Positions 42,727 through 52,336 of a stretch of DNA of 64,000 nucleotides are shown here, piece by piece. Within the stretch, counting starts at the first letter, position 1. Every line of letters begins with the position of its first letter. The translations under genes and the position numbers were made by a program. The DNA comes from Muribaculaceae bacterium (GTDB lineage Bacteria > Bacteroidota > Bacteroidia > Bacteroidales > Muribaculaceae): the NCBI GenBank assembly GCA_022510505.1, contig JAFLTL010000008.1, forward strand, positions 18,398 to 82,397, given 5' to 3'. The notes below the pieces were generated by a model. It was not told the DNA's origin and did not search any database. It saw only the letters and a program-made list of their open reading frames with translations.

Positions 42727-42734
42727 CAAAGGTA
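42727..42734 (-). promoter_or_regulatory. -7 promoter element TACCTTTG for the pyrE operon
   Basis: A perfect TAnnTTTG match on the minus strand, giving a leader of about 60 bases before pyrE. A short dyad ATTATT-GA-AATAAT (42668-42681) lies just upstream of the start codon. Confidence 0.55.
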
Positions 42735-42767
42735 AGACAAATTATTATGTTTTTAAAATAATGTTGC

Positions 42768-45062
42768 CTAATCAGTTATTGTTGAATTATTTAGTGACAT
42801 TTCCCCTTGTTTGTTCAGGTAAAGTATTGATGTTGAACTCTTAGCGGGACCTATGAATAGTTTTGCCCTGATTACCTCAGCATCTTTAGATTCAAAAGGT
42901 CCAGTATAAACTTGACTGTCTGACGTTGGTTCGTTGTTGTCGGTTGTATATCTGATTTCCCCCATCCCGTAGGGTTCATTCATAATTACTTTACCGTCAA
43001 CAACCTTAATTCCGGGTTGTCTGACATAGAAATTGGCACCCTCGTTGGCCCACTTTTCCATTTCCGATGTTAACAATCCGAAATATTCTTCATCGGAAAG
43101 TGTCGGTTTTGCATTGTGACCTCTCTCGGCCAGTCCAAGAAGCCTCGGAAGCATGTATCTCTCAACCATCGGAAGGTCTCTTACAGTTTCGGCAAACAAA
43201 TGAGCTGAAATTCCTTTTACATTTGATTGCACAGTGGAATCTCCCGGGACCAATATATCGGCAGTCGCATGCAAAGGCGAAAATTCGGTTACGAGACCTC
43301 CCCACACCATTCCTGGCTCTTCAGGATGTGTGGTACTGGTTTGGTCCACATATAGGTAATCGACATTGCTCATTATGATTGGATACCCTTTCTTCGCCAT
43401 CTCCAGGCCTTGATTACTCGCGTTTGTCCAGCTGTTCACGGCCTCAACAACCGGTACCACTTTCTGGTCATAATCATCGGGATGATTTAATGCGATTTCC
43501 TGCCAACCAGCTATTTTTATACCTTTTTCCTTGGCAAGTTCAGCTACCTTCTCGACAAAATAACCATGAATAAGCCGATTTCTTTCCTTAGGCGAAAGTG
43601 ACTCCAGTTTCTCTTTGCCAAAAAGTTTTTTGACTTCGTCACTTCCGTCCCAGGCATATAAAGGAACTTCGTCACCACCTATGTTGATGGCTCTTAAAGG
43701 AACATTCGCACGATTATAAATATCCCGGATGTCGTCAAAAACTATGCTCCAGAATTTGTAGGGACCATCCAATGCCGGATTCATTATGTTGTCATGAAAG
43801 GCCTGCGCTGTTGTATAATGGGATGTGTCGTTTTCCTCTATCAGCCTTAAGGACTTGTCATCAGTGTTCTTGTAACGCCATTCCATCGCTCTGATGGCTG
43901 CCCTGCTATGACCAGGAGTGTCAAACTCAGGAATCACAGCTATTCCAGCTTCGTCGGCATATTTCAATATCTCTATAAATTCCTCTACGCTATAGTATCC
44001 GTTGGCTGTAGTCGCTGCATTCGGGTCACCGTTACCCGCATAAATTCCCTTCAGAAAGTCCACATCGTCAGTTAGTGTGAATCCTCTTCTTGCCCCAACT
44101 TCAGTCAGCTCAGGAAGGGAGGGAATCTCTAATCGCCAACCTTCGTCATCCCCAAGATGAAAATGCAGGACATTGAGCCCATATCGTGACATTAAATCTA
44201 TCACTTTCTCGACTGCTTCTTTGGGAAGGAAGTTTCTCGAAGTATCAAACATGAAACCGCGGTAATCATAGTCGCTCCAGTCTTCAATACCGGCTATTGG
44301 AACATAACCGTTGGAATCCTCGCTTTCTTCAATTCTTCTCAACAGTCCTTTTGCGATTACATCGGGATGACTGCTGTTTGTTTTCAATCTTATCCCCTCG
44401 CTTCCGATTGTTGCGGTCCAATAATCGAATCGACTGTCAATGATTGGTTCAATTGTAATTCCTTTGGCGGTCAATTCTGATGCTTTAATTTTTTTATCTC
44501 CCAAGCTAATCTTTTTTGGTGTAGGAATCTGTTTGTAGGGCTCCGCTCGGTAGTATGACTTCAGAGAGTCGTTGATAATAAATGCCTCATCGCCATAAAT
44601 CATCCCGTCGCTGCCATTTAACGGATTGATCCATTGCTCAGGAAAAGCAATAGCCGATTTCTTGATGTTTATTGCTTCAATAGGTTTGCCATCTCTGACA
44701 AGATGGAATCCATCGGGGGTAAAGGAGTCATTCTTTAAGACTCCGGAAACGTTGATGTCTACAACTATCTGTTCACCCGCCGAGATGTTGTTGAAACGAG
44801 GACTGCTGATCATAAAATACCCTGGGAGAATTTCAATCAGCGTGTCTTCAGGATTGACCACCACCATCGGCCTTTTGAACTGACAGAATGCTAATCCTTC
44901 GAAGGGCGCGTCGGCAGTAATTGTGAACCGACTCGTGTAGAACGGCTTCTCATCGGCATTTAGCTTGTTGCCAAGTGTCTCCCATGTAACAGTATCTTTT
45001 GCCGATGAAACAATAGAAATAGTCAAGAATAGAAATGTTGAAATGATTGGTGAAAGTCTCAT
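42768..45062 (-). CDS. GH20 beta-N-acetylhexosaminidase
   Basis: A 764-residue exported glycosidase predicted to remove terminal GlcNAc or GalNAc from glycans by substrate-assisted catalysis. A signal peptide (MRLSPIISTFLFLTISIVSSA) is followed by an N-terminal beta domain, a GH20b-type domain (about 170-265) and the catalytic barrel with the Asp464-Glu465 pair in NIGGDEVPLY. The C-terminal 75 residues (GEIRYTTDNNEPTSDSQVYTGPF) match the chitobiase C-terminal module. It stands alone with its own TACCTTTG promoter, with no SusC/SusD pair nearby. It probably feeds on host mucin or chitin-like glycans. Confidence 0.95.
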   Translation of the reverse strand: MRLSPIISTFLFLTISIVSSAKDTVTWETLGNKLNADEKPFYTSRFTITADAPFEGLAFCQFKRPMVVVNPEDTLIEILPGYFMISSPRFNNISAGEQIVVDINVSGVLKNDSFTPDGFHLVRDGKPIEAINIKKSAIAFPEQWINPLNGSDGMIYGDEAFIINDSLKSYYRAEPYKQIPTPKKISLGDKKIKASELTAKGITIEPIIDSRFDYWTATIGSEGIRLKTNSSHPDVIAKGLLRRIEESEDSNGYVPIAGIEDWSDYDYRGFMFDTSRNFLPKEAVEKVIDLMSRYGLNVLHFHLGDDEGWRLEIPSLPELTEVGARRGFTLTDDVDFLKGIYAGNGDPNAATTANGYYSVEEFIEILKYADEAGIAVIPEFDTPGHSRAAIRAMEWRYKNTDDKSLRLIEENDTSHYTTAQAFHDNIMNPALDGPYKFWSIVFDDIRDIYNRANVPLRAINIGGDEVPLYAWDGSDEVKKLFGKEKLESLSPKERNRLIHGYFVEKVAELAKEKGIKIAGWQEIALNHPDDYDQKVVPVVEAVNSWTNASNQGLEMAKKGYPIIMSNVDYLYVDQTSTTHPEEPGMVWGGLVTEFSPLHATADILVPGDSTVQSNVKGISAHLFAETVRDLPMVERYMLPRLLGLAERGHNAKPTLSDEEYFGLLTSEMEKWANEGANFYVRQPGIKVVDGKVIMNEPYGMGEIRYTTDNNEPTSDSQVYTGPFESKDAEVIRAKLFIGPAKSSTSILYLNKQGEMSLNNSTITD

Positions 45063-45080
45063 GATTTAAGGATTTGTAAA

Positions 45081-45088
45081 CAAAGGTA
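45081..45088 (-). promoter_or_regulatory. -7 promoter element TACCTTTG for the GH20 gene
   Basis: A perfect TAnnTTTG match on the minus strand, 18 bases before the ATG of the hexosaminidase, implying a very short leader of about 12 bases. Confidence 0.6.
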
Positions 45089-45158
45089 GTTCTAAATTAT
45101 GAGAATATCATCCTCTGACATCCTTTATATTGAATTTTTTATATTGGAACTAACTTTT

Positions 45159-45166
45159 TATATTTG
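45159..45166 (+). promoter_or_regulatory. -7 promoter element TATATTTG for cutC
   Basis: A perfect TAnnTTTG match 29 bases before the cutC ATG at 45196. An in-frame GTG at 45166 shares the last base of this element and so should not be transcribed, confirming the downstream ATG. Confidence 0.6.
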
Positions 45167-45195
45167 TGCTATATGACTTTTTAAGAATTGAAGAA

Positions 45196-45888
45196 ATGAT
45201 ACTCGAAGCTTGTTGTTCCGATATAGAAAGCGTTTACAATGCTTGGAAAGGTGGCGCCGACCGAATTGAACTTTGCTCGGCTCTTGAAGTGGGAGGTGTG
45301 ACGCCATCGATAGGACTCATTCAAGAGGCCGTCAAAATTTTTGAAACCGGTACTCATGTCCTCATTCGTCCGCGACCCGGTGACTTCATCTATTCTCCCC
45401 TAGAACTCAAGGTGATTCTACGGGATATAGAAGAAGCACTTAAAGCCGGTGCCCATGGTGTTGTTGTCGGTGCGCTTACCCCCGACGGAGACATCGATGA
45501 AGAGGCATGCTATCGAATGGTAGAGGTGGCAAAGGGTGCTGATATAACATTCCACCGGGCTTTCGACCGCTGCCGGATGCCATTGGACTCTCTGGAACGG
45601 ATAATCGAGATGGGATTCAACCGAATCTTGACTTCCGGCCAGAAACCAAAGGCTGTTGAAGGCGTCGACTTGCTCCATCAGCTGATTGAGAAAGCCGGTG
45701 ACAGAATCGCTATTATGCCCGGTTCAGGTGTGACTTCCGATAATGCTGCCGAGATTGTCGAAAAGACCGATTGTAAGGAATTACATGCATCTTGTAAGAA
45801 AACTGTGGAAGATGGAGGTGGTGGAACACGAAACATAACTTGTGAAGCCGAAGTGGCCAAACTAAGAAACATCATCGACAAAAAATAA
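45196..45888 (+). CDS. cutC: CutC family protein
   Basis: A 230-residue TIM-barrel protein of the CutC family, once linked to copper homeostasis; the biochemical activity is still unsettled. Landmarks are MILEACCSDIESVYNAWKGGADRIELCSAL at the N-terminus, VLIRPRPGDF (about 63-72), THFHRAFD-like FHRAFDRC and RILTSGQKPKA, and the GSGVTSDN segment. Length is slightly short of the usual 245. The transglutaminase-like gene follows after ten bases and may share its promoter. Confidence 0.93.
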   Translation: MILEACCSDIESVYNAWKGGADRIELCSALEVGGVTPSIGLIQEAVKIFETGTHVLIRPRPGDFIYSPLELKVILRDIEEALKAGAHGVVVGALTPDGDIDEEACYRMVEVAKGADITFHRAFDRCRMPLDSLERIIEMGFNRILTSGQKPKAVEGVDLLHQLIEKAGDRIAIMPGSGVTSDNAAEIVEKTDCKELHASCKKTVEDGGGGTRNITCEAEVAKLRNIIDKK

Positions 45889-45898
45889 ACTGGCTGTA

Positions 45899-48406
45899 AT
45901 GAAACGTATTGTCGGGATAATCCTGTCACTCTTAATTTTATTGAACCTTCATGCTCAACGAAGAGAAGAATTGTTGTCATTTCTGCTCGACAATATGTCG
46001 CTGCCCGACAGGTCATCCTACGACGAAAATTTCTTTCTCGACAATATCGACATTACTCTCCGGGCAAGAAATGAAATGCCATGGGGTAAGGATGTGCCTG
46101 AAGATGTTTTCCTACATTTTGTTTTGCCTCTCCGGGTTAATAATGAGAGTCTCGACAGTTTTCGGGTAGTCTACTATGATGTACTCAAAGATCGCGTTAA
46201 AGGATTGTCAATGGAGGATGCTCTCCTCGAAGTCAACCATTGGTGTCATGAGAAAGTAACCTATCAGCCTTCCGATTCAAGAACCAGCAGTCCGTTGAGT
46301 TCCATATCCCAGGCAATCGGTCGTTGTGGAGAAGAATCTACCTTCACAGTTGCGGCTCTGAGAGCTGTAGGAATACCGGCACGACAGGTCTACACTCCAC
46401 GCTGGGCCCACACCGACGATAATCATGCATGGGTCGAGGCTTGGGCAAATGGAAAATGGTATTTCCTTGGAGCTTGTGAACCCGAGGCAATTCTGAATCT
46501 CGGGTGGTTTAATGCACCGGCCTCACGCGGAATGTTGATGAGTACTAACGTTTTTGGTGATTATTATGGGCCTGAGGAAGTCTTGAATCGAAACGGTGTC
46601 ACTACTACAATCAACGTCACTTCCAATTATGCGCCTGTCGAGACGCTGAAAGTGAAGGTACTGGATGCCCATGGCCACATTGTGCCGGGGGCAACGGTTG
46701 GATTCTGCATCTACAACTATGCCGAATTCTATCCGGTTGCAAAGAAAATCACCGATGACTCCGGAAATGCCGAACTGAACGTCGGACTGGGCGATCTGCT
46801 TGTTTGGGCAACTGATGGTAAATCCTACGGTTTCGCCCAAGGAAATCCACAAGTAAACGATATAGTGAATGTTGTTCTCGACAAAGACGAATATTATCGG
46901 GGAAACTTCGAATTTAAAATCGTTCCGCCACGACAAAGCAACGATATCGTTCAGCCAACGCTGGCACAACAGCAGGAAAACAATCTACGGCTTGCACTCG
47001 AAGATTCGATTCGGAATGCCTATATCAAGACTTTTGCTACTCCTGAAATGGCTGCTCAGCTGGGTGACGAACTGAAAGTTGACGAGCAGCGTCTGATTGA
47101 TTTGCTTGTGAAATCAAGAGGAAATCATGTTGCGTTGGTTGGGTTCCTTTCCAAATTGTCTCCCTGTGACCGCGTGAAGACAATAGATCTTCTATCGGTT
47201 ATCAGCGAGAAGGATTTACGTGACATTCCAATCGATGTGCTGAATGATCATCTCTTTAATTCGCCCTCCCACCCCGATTCAACGCTTTTTGTCCAGGCTC
47301 TGCTGAATCCAAGAATTGAAAATGAACTACTGACACCTTATAAAGGATATTTTCAAAAAGAGATTGGTAAAGAACATGTAGATTCTTTTATTCTCAATCC
47401 TCGGTCTCTCTTCGATTGGGTCAAACAAAATGTCGTTGTTGACGAGGCTTCCAATCCTCAGAAACTTAGGATGGATCCCCGAGCCGTTTGGAGAGAGCGC
47501 GTCACTGATGCTCGTTCCAGAGATATATTCGCTGTCGCCCTGGCCCGAAGTATGGGTGTGCCGGCTCGAATGGATCTTGTAACTGGGACTGTTCAGTACT
47601 TCGACACCATCGGTCAATGGAAAGATTACTATTTTGAATCACACTATGATGACGTTTCTAAGGGAGAAATATCCTTCGACTATACGCCAACCCCGCATCT
47701 CAAGAATCCTGTCTATTATTCCAATTTCTCTTTGGTCAGAATCAAGGACGGTTGGCCCTCTCAGCTTGAATTCGACGAATCAGCTACTGTTCAAGATCTC
47801 AATGCTCTTGAAAAACAACTTGATGAAGGAAACTACGCTTTAATTACTGGCACACGAATGGCCGACGGCAGCGTATCAGTCGCCATGGATATTTTCCGGC
47901 TCATCCCTGACACGCTTAACGTCATCCCTCTGAGAGTCATTTCCGACAGCACCGCTATCGAGGTAATAGGCTCCTTTGACTCTGAAAAGCGGTTCCTCGA
48001 CGCCGATGGTAAGGAAAAAAGCATCCTATCGAAAGTCGGTCGAGGATATTATGTTTTGGGTTTGGTAAGACCTAGCAACGAACCAACTATGCATGTACTC
48101 AAGGAATTCATTGAACTGAATGATGATATCGAAAACAGTGGTGTGAACTTCCTCCTCCTTTTTGACAGTGCAAATGAACTGAATCGATTCGACTTCAGTG
48201 CGGTTGACGGTCTCCCCTCTAACGTGATGTTCGGGATTGATTCTACAGGGGACATCTCAAAGGATATTACTGATAGGTTTGAACTGATCGATTCCCAGCG
48301 TCCTGTCTTTATTGTCGCCGACAGTTTTAACCGGGTCGTTTATGTCCATCAAGGCTACCAGATCGGAGTGGGTCAACAAATTCTTAAACTCCTCGAGAAC
48401 CTATAG
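45899..48406 (+). CDS. Exported transglutaminase-like protein with two modules
   Basis: An 835-residue exported protein. A signal peptide (MKRIVGIILSLLILLNLHA) is followed by a transglutaminase-like domain (about 100-200) with the full triad: Cys143 in RCGEES, His176 in DDNHAWVE and an acidic residue near 194 in GACEPE. A beta-sandwich follows (ETLKVKVLDAHGHIVPG, about 245-330). Near residues 535-580 a second segment (DARSRDIFAVALARSMGVPARMDLVTG...QWKDYYFES) repeats the pattern but has Ser-Arg where the Cys would be, so that module looks non-catalytic. Such domains act as proteases or amidases on peptides in bacteria. The substrate is unknown. Confidence 0.85.
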   Translation: MKRIVGIILSLLILLNLHAQRREELLSFLLDNMSLPDRSSYDENFFLDNIDITLRARNEMPWGKDVPEDVFLHFVLPLRVNNESLDSFRVVYYDVLKDRVKGLSMEDALLEVNHWCHEKVTYQPSDSRTSSPLSSISQAIGRCGEESTFTVAALRAVGIPARQVYTPRWAHTDDNHAWVEAWANGKWYFLGACEPEAILNLGWFNAPASRGMLMSTNVFGDYYGPEEVLNRNGVTTTINVTSNYAPVETLKVKVLDAHGHIVPGATVGFCIYNYAEFYPVAKKITDDSGNAELNVGLGDLLVWATDGKSYGFAQGNPQVNDIVNVVLDKDEYYRGNFEFKIVPPRQSNDIVQPTLAQQQENNLRLALEDSIRNAYIKTFATPEMAAQLGDELKVDEQRLIDLLVKSRGNHVALVGFLSKLSPCDRVKTIDLLSVISEKDLRDIPIDVLNDHLFNSPSHPDSTLFVQALLNPRIENELLTPYKGYFQKEIGKEHVDSFILNPRSLFDWVKQNVVVDEASNPQKLRMDPRAVWRERVTDARSRDIFAVALARSMGVPARMDLVTGTVQYFDTIGQWKDYYFESHYDDVSKGEISFDYTPTPHLKNPVYYSNFSLVRIKDGWPSQLEFDESATVQDLNALEKQLDEGNYALITGTRMADGSVSVAMDIFRLIPDTLNVIPLRVISDSTAIEVIGSFDSEKRFLDADGKEKSILSKVGRGYYVLGLVRPSNEPTMHVLKEFIELNDDIENSGVNFLLLFDSANELNRFDFSAVDGLPSNVMFGIDSTGDISKDITDRFELIDSQRPVFIVADSFNRVVYVHQGYQIGVGQQILKLLENL

Positions 48407-48454
48407 CTGTTAGAAGAACTCAACTGTAGACTATAAACTGTAAATTAAAAAAGT

Positions 48455-48462
48455 TATCTTTG
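48455..48462 (+). promoter_or_regulatory. -7 promoter element TATCTTTG for the PCMD gene
   Basis: A perfect TAnnTTTG match 23 bases before the ATG at 48486. The sequence upstream (CTATAAACTGTAAATTAAAAAAG) is nearly the same as that before the DUF4290 promoter at 8237. Confidence 0.6.
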
Positions 48463-48485
48463 CAAAGCGTTTCCAATTATAGTTT

Positions 48486-49457
48486 ATGTTAAAAAATACA
48501 TTCGGTTTCAAACTTATTTTTTTGAGTTTTATCTCAATAATCTCTTTTAATTCTGAGGCTCAAAAGGTCGAATTGTTGAAATATGGGAATTTTCAGCAAT
48601 GGGTAGTTCGTGAACTTCCTCAGTCCAAAATTATCGGAGGCGGAATCAAGACATTATACGAGATCGGTCCGACAGATACTATCTACGGTGATGTGCCCTA
48701 CAAAAATATGGGAGGGTCACCCTGGGCTACTTCCAACGTCTTTGCTAAGGTTATGGGTGTTTGTAAAGGCAGTAATGCAGTGTTTCCGTCAAATAGGGGT
48801 TCAGGCAACACGTGTGCTAAACTGACCACAATGTTCGATTCAATCAGGGCGTTAGGAATAGTTAATATTGAGGTCCTTGTGGGCGGCTCCATTTTTCTGG
48901 GTGAAATGGTCGAACCCATTCGCTCTTCTTCGAATCCCTACAGCAAAATGGTCATGGGTGTTCCTTTCACCCGTCGTCCCTCGGCATTACAGTTCGACTA
49001 TCGAATGGAGGTCCCCGACATCGACTATCGAGTCTACTGCAGTGGATTCAGTAAGAAAAAAACCTTTGAAGGACGCGACAGTGCCGAGGTGTTTATCATT
49101 CTTCAACGACGATGGGAAGATAGCGACGGAAAAGTCTATGCCAAGAGAGTCGGAACCGGACGCGAAAGATTTTTCCAGAAAACCGATTGGATAAACTCCC
49201 ATCGTCTTCCGGTTTTATATGGCGACATAACATCGTTGCCCGAATATAAACCCTGGATGGGGCTTATTCCGGAGGACAAGTGCTATTATACCCGAAATAG
49301 CAAAGGAAAAATGGTGCCGGTTCACGAAATCGGATGGGACGATCCCGATGCAATCCCAACTCACCTGCTCATCATGGCATCATCTGCTTGCGGTACTGCC
49401 TACATTGGCACGCCCGGAATGACTCTGTATGTCGATAATATGTCATTAGTCTATTAA
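48486..49457 (+). CDS. PCMD-domain (putative carbohydrate metabolism) protein
   Basis: A 323-residue exported protein with a signal peptide (about residues 1-25, ending NSEAQ). The mature part is beta-rich and matches the PCMD family pattern: FQQWVVRELPQSKIIGG near the start, GSPWATSNVF, GSGNTCAKL (about 100-108), LGEMVEPI, GVPFTRRPSALQFDYRM (about 158-174), and the ending SSACGTAYIGTPGMTLYVDNMSLVY. These proteins often occur with glycan-use or surface adhesion genes. No lipobox is present, and the role is unknown. Confidence 0.83.
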   Translation: MLKNTFGFKLIFLSFISIISFNSEAQKVELLKYGNFQQWVVRELPQSKIIGGGIKTLYEIGPTDTIYGDVPYKNMGGSPWATSNVFAKVMGVCKGSNAVFPSNRGSGNTCAKLTTMFDSIRALGIVNIEVLVGGSIFLGEMVEPIRSSSNPYSKMVMGVPFTRRPSALQFDYRMEVPDIDYRVYCSGFSKKKTFEGRDSAEVFIILQRRWEDSDGKVYAKRVGTGRERFFQKTDWINSHRLPVLYGDITSLPEYKPWMGLIPEDKCYYTRNSKGKMVPVHEIGWDDPDAIPTHLLIMASSACGTAYIGTPGMTLYVDNMSLVY

Positions 49458-49464
49458 TGAATCG

Positions 49465-49562
49465 GTTTCCCGGAGTTATAAAACGATAACCTTACAAGTC
49501 TTTGGAATAGTCTAAACATATCTAACCGCGTGTGCTTGCATGTCCGGTAAGGAACGGGAAAT
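49465..49562 (+). ncRNA. Possible structured RNA between the PCMD gene and ftsK
   Basis: Nested complementary segments occur in the 239-base gap: TTTCCCG (49466-49472) with CGGGAAA (49555-49561), a hairpin GTTAT-AAAACG-ATAAC (49475-49490), and CTTAC (49491-49495) with GTAAG (49547-49551), enclosing a further GC-richer segment near 49525-49548. Together they draw a closed multi-branch fold of about 98 bases. It lies upstream of the ftsK promoter, so it is not part of the ftsK leader, and it may belong to the 3' end of the PCMD mRNA or be a separate small RNA. The strand is assumed. I match it to no known RNA family. Confidence 0.3.
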
Positions 49563-49631
49563 AAAACAGTGTTGTAGATCCTGCACAGTAGAAATGGTTT
49601 GTTTTTGAGGAGAATCCTATTAGTTTTTTAT

Positions 49632-49639
49632 TAACTTTG
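49632..49639 (+). promoter_or_regulatory. -7 promoter element TAACTTTG for ftsK
   Basis: A perfect TAnnTTTG match, with TTTG at 49604-49607 as a possible -33 element 24 bases upstream. It would give ftsK a leader of about 50 bases. Confidence 0.6.
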
Positions 49640-49696
49640 TGGAATATCTCAATTCGTTTTTTTAAGAGTCTAAATAACTGAAAGGAAGATTTAAAA

Positions 49697-52336
49697 TTGA
49701 TTGAAACTGATTATTATCCCGAGATAATACCTGCCGATGACGATTCTGTATCTCAGGGTTATGATACTGTCGACTCTTTCCGACACGATAGAGAAAGCCG
49801 TCGGAATGATCAAAACCTTAATAGAGAGAAAACTGCTCCTAAAAAAAGCGCTCCGAAACGTTCGCTATTTGCATTTTTCAAGGACCAGCGGTTTACTTTG
49901 GTAGTTGGTATAATAGTTATACTGACTGCTGTTTATCTTTTGCTTTCAGCTATTTCCTATATTTTCCAAGGCGCTGCTGACCAAAGTGAGGTCATGGGTA
50001 AAGGATTGGAAGATATTGTCGCCAATCCCTATTCCGATATTAAAAATATAGGAGGCCCGGCTGGCGCGCTCTTTTCCCACCATTTCTTGACGCTCGGACT
50101 CGGATTAGGAGGCATTCCTATATTGATTTATTTGATATTGATTGGTCTGGCTCTCCTTAAGGTTAGAAAATGCAAGTTTTGGTCTTTGACATTTAAAACA
50201 TTATTGTTTTCAGTAACCTTGTCGGTCGTTTTGGGCTTTTTCTTTTATAACTCCAATTTTGTGCTCCCTCCCGGAGGCTTCCATGGAATATATCTCAATG
50301 ACCTGATCATTCAGAGGTTCTCTTGGATAGGTGCAGCCGGCGTCAGTTTGGCCCTGATGGGTTGCGTCGCCGGAGTATACCTCTACGATTTGCAGAAGCT
50401 ATGGAAGGCATATAAGAAAAAATCGGCCGAGTTAAAGGAAAAATTCAATCGAATGAAGCCCTCGACTGACGACGTTAATAGTGAGTATGCCGGATTCGGA
50501 ACCTTCAAGGATGACTCAAGAAAACAGGAAGAAGAAGCCGCGACTGAAAATCATGAGAGTGATATATTCTCCAGTCAGCAGGGCGACTCCGATGAACCTG
50601 AAGAGATTGCCGGTCAGGCTGCCCGGGAAACATCTCAAGTCGCCAGTTTGGCTGATATAGTCCAACCCGATGATCAACCTGAAAACACCGGAAAATCAAC
50701 CGACGAACCGGCTGGATCGGTCTCCAATGAAGAGACAGTAGTCGACGAGCCTACTGAGCCTGCAGATGTTGCTGAAACTTTTGAAATCAACGAAACCAAC
50801 GAAATTAAGCAGGCGAAGAAGACTAATAACGATATTTGGGATCCAACTGCCGAATTGTCACGATTCAAAATGCCAACTATCGACCTCTTGCGCGACGGAC
50901 AGGATGTTACCGACAATGTCGATGTAACTGAGATCGAGGACAAGAAAAACCAGATAATCGAGGCGCTTGCGAAACTGAAAATTGGGGTTGCAAAGATTGA
51001 AGCCACAGTGGGCCCAACTGTGACAATGTATGAGATCGTGCCGGCCGAAGGTGTCAAGATCGCTACCATTAAACGGCTCGAAGATGACATCGCACTTGCC
51101 CTCGCCGCACTTAGCACTCGAATCATCGCACCAATTCCGGGAAAGAGTGCCATCGGTATTGAAGTGCCGAATCGCGAACCTCAAACTGTCTCGGTGAAGA
51201 AAATCTTCGGTTCGGTCGACTTTCAGAATTGTAAATATGAGCTCCCGATTGCTCTCGGCGCTACAATCAACAATGAGGTCTATATTGCCGACCTTGCAAA
51301 AATGCCACATCTGCTCGTCGCCGGTGCTACCGGTAAGGGTAAGTCGGTTGGTATGAATATCATTATTAACTCTTTGTTGTTTAAGAAACATCCTGCCGAA
51401 CTGAAATTCGTACTCGTTGATCCCAAGATGGTGGAATTCTATCCCTATCGAAAGCTTGAGAATCATTACCTTGCCAAACTTCCCGATGCCGAAGATGCCA
51501 TTATAACCGATACTTCAAAGGTTGTAGAGACTCTGAAGTCGCTCTGTCAGGAAATGGACAACCGCTATCGTCTTTTGATGGATGCTGAGGTAGTCAAGAT
51601 CACCGATTATAACAAACTCTTTGTCGGAAAGAAACTGAACCCCGAAAAAGGTCATCGATTCCTACCTTATATTGTTGTAATTGTCGATGAGTATGCCGAT
51701 TTAGTTATGACTGCAGGAAAAGAGGTCGAGACGCCTATTGCCCGTCTGGCACAAAAGGCCCGTGCAGTTGGAATACATGTTATAATTGCAACACAGCGTC
51801 CGTCGGCAACCATCATTACCGGTGTCATCAAGGCAAACTTCCCGGCACGTATCGCCTTTAAGGTATCAAGCCGAATCGACAGTAACATTATCCTGGAAAG
51901 CAATGGCGCACAGCAACTGATTGGTAAAGGTGACATGCTGATTTCCAACGACAGCGAAATGGTTCGAGTGCAATGTGCTTTCATTGACACCCCCGAAATT
52001 AAGGAGGTAACCCGCTTTATCGGCGATCAGGCAGGATTTCCTACTCCATTACTCCTCCCCGAGGTAGAGGTAGCAGGAGAAGGTGGCGGCTCAATCGACG
52101 GCGCGAACTTCGGTGACAAGGACCCATTGTTTGAAGAAGTGGCCCGACTGGTTATATCTACCGGAGTTGCTTCCACTTCGGGTATACAGCGACGATATTC
52201 GATTGGCTATAACCGAGCCGGCAAAATAATGGATCAAATGGAAGCCTGTGGAATTGTCGGCCCCGCTAAAGGCGGCAAAGCCCGAGATATTCTTGTCGAT
52301 ATGTTCCGATTGGAAGAAATCCTGAACAACCAATGA
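49697..52336 (+). CDS. ftsK: DNA translocase FtsK
   Basis: An 879-residue membrane-anchored DNA pump that segregates chromosome ends at the division septum. About four membrane helices lie within residues 65-240, followed by a long acidic linker (about 265-390) and the RecA-like motor with Walker A GATGKGKS near 543 and Walker B IVDEYADLVM near 658. The C-terminal gamma winged-helix (STSGIQRRYSIGYNRAGKIMDQME) reads KOPS-type sequences. The only usable start is TTG at 49697, since an in-frame TGA lies 18 bases upstream and no ATG occurs before the membrane region. It has AAGGAAG eight bases upstream. The LolA-like gene overlaps its stop. Confidence 0.95.
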   Translation: MIETDYYPEIIPADDDSVSQGYDTVDSFRHDRESRRNDQNLNREKTAPKKSAPKRSLFAFFKDQRFTLVVGIIVILTAVYLLLSAISYIFQGAADQSEVMGKGLEDIVANPYSDIKNIGGPAGALFSHHFLTLGLGLGGIPILIYLILIGLALLKVRKCKFWSLTFKTLLFSVTLSVVLGFFFYNSNFVLPPGGFHGIYLNDLIIQRFSWIGAAGVSLALMGCVAGVYLYDLQKLWKAYKKKSAELKEKFNRMKPSTDDVNSEYAGFGTFKDDSRKQEEEAATENHESDIFSSQQGDSDEPEEIAGQAARETSQVASLADIVQPDDQPENTGKSTDEPAGSVSNEETVVDEPTEPADVAETFEINETNEIKQAKKTNNDIWDPTAELSRFKMPTIDLLRDGQDVTDNVDVTEIEDKKNQIIEALAKLKIGVAKIEATVGPTVTMYEIVPAEGVKIATIKRLEDDIALALAALSTRIIAPIPGKSAIGIEVPNREPQTVSVKKIFGSVDFQNCKYELPIALGATINNEVYIADLAKMPHLLVAGATGKGKSVGMNIIINSLLFKKHPAELKFVLVDPKMVEFYPYRKLENHYLAKLPDAEDAIITDTSKVVETLKSLCQEMDNRYRLLMDAEVVKITDYNKLFVGKKLNPEKGHRFLPYIVVIVDEYADLVMTAGKEVETPIARLAQKARAVGIHVIIATQRPSATIITGVIKANFPARIAFKVSSRIDSNIILESNGAQQLIGKGDMLISNDSEMVRVQCAFIDTPEIKEVTRFIGDQAGFPTPLLLPEVEVAGEGGGSIDGANFGDKDPLFEEVARLVISTGVASTSGIQRRYSIGYNRAGKIMDQMEACGIVGPAKGGKARDILVDMFRLEEILNNQ

